Assembly: GCA_949127925.1 (NCBI GenBank)
Contig: CASBQX010000341.1
Span: 1-6,272, forward strand
Length of the DNA stretch: 6,272 nt
Direction of reading: 5' to 3'
From: Synechococcales cyanobacterium PMM_0002
Lineage (GTDB): Bacteria; Cyanobacteriota; Cyanobacteriia; Elainellales; Elainellaceae
Each line of letters begins with the position of its first letter. Position 1 is the stretch's first letter. The notes below the pieces were generated by a model. It had not been told where the DNA came from. It did not search any database and worked only from the letters and a program-made list of their open reading frames with translations. The translations under genes were made by a program, and so were the position numbers. Below, piece by piece: positions 6,230 to 6,272 of the stretch.

Positions 6230-6272
6230 TCACAAGTAACAATAATTCAAGATTGGCAAAACAAGACTCGCC

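Larger units (their letters stand above)
5942..6272 (-). promoter_or_regulatory. psaA upstream region: promoters and long structured leader
   Basis: These 331 bases contain no gene I can support; the plus-strand frame across 5759-6214 is an antisense shadow of psaA with no family resemblance. Read toward psaA (falling coordinates), the region holds an A+T-rich patch at 6236-6252, a TATAAT at 6205-6200, and then a leader of about 250 bases. The leader contains a CU tract (6134-6125), a TTTGG/CCAAA hairpin with 3-base loop (6164-6152), a second possible -10 at 6107-6102, a hairpin around GACU/AGUC (6033-6018) and the Shine-Dalgarno hairpin. Cyanobacterial psaAB operons are known for long leaders and dual light-regulated promoters, and this layout fits that. 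No complete HLR1 (RpaB) site was recognised. Confidence 0.6.

Noticed and set aside
6233..6240. GTTACTTG on the minus strand as an HLR1 site for RpaB
   Set aside because: Only the GTTAC core matches and there is no second half-site at the required 10-base spacing.

Overview
The window is cyanobacterial chromosomal DNA. The two largest genes encode PsaA and PsaB, the reaction-centre core of photosystem I, in the usual psaA-psaB order. Both carry every cofactor-binding landmark I checked. Four exact copies of the cyanobacterial HIP1 palindrome GCGATCGC support the assignment. I cannot name the species. I see no mobile element, CRISPR array, tRNA or rRNA.

Layout from left to right: bases 1-69 hold a plausible promoter with a pair of direct repeats at 10-bp spacing. 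Bases 70-1350 (+) encode a 426-residue protein of unknown function. Its N-terminus resembles only the small lobe of a Ser/Thr protein kinase, with the ATP-binding residues lost. A Pro/Ser/Thr/Gln-rich linker, one membrane helix and a Pro-rich tail follow. Bases 1351-1433 separate this gene from the convergent psaB and contain a perfect 30-bp palindrome with a T-tract on the psaB strand, a strong and possibly shared terminator. psaB (1434-3662, -) lies 23 bases downstream of psaA (3686-5941, -), so the two surely form one operon. Bases 5942-6272 hold the psaA leader and promoter region, with a perfect TATAAT about 260 bases upstream of the psaA start and a second possible -10 closer in.

PsaA and PsaB together bind P700, the accessory and A0 chlorophylls, two phylloquinones, the shared 4Fe-4S cluster FX and most of the core antenna. 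The leader suggests post-transcriptional control: the psaA Shine-Dalgarno sequence sits in the loop of a small hairpin, the psaB one overlaps another small hairpin, and a CU tract about 170 bases upstream could pair with the psaA site.

Most of this window is ordinary housekeeping photosynthesis DNA. I found no convincing new multi-gene system. The least explained parts are the kinase-lobe membrane protein and the structure of the psaA leader.
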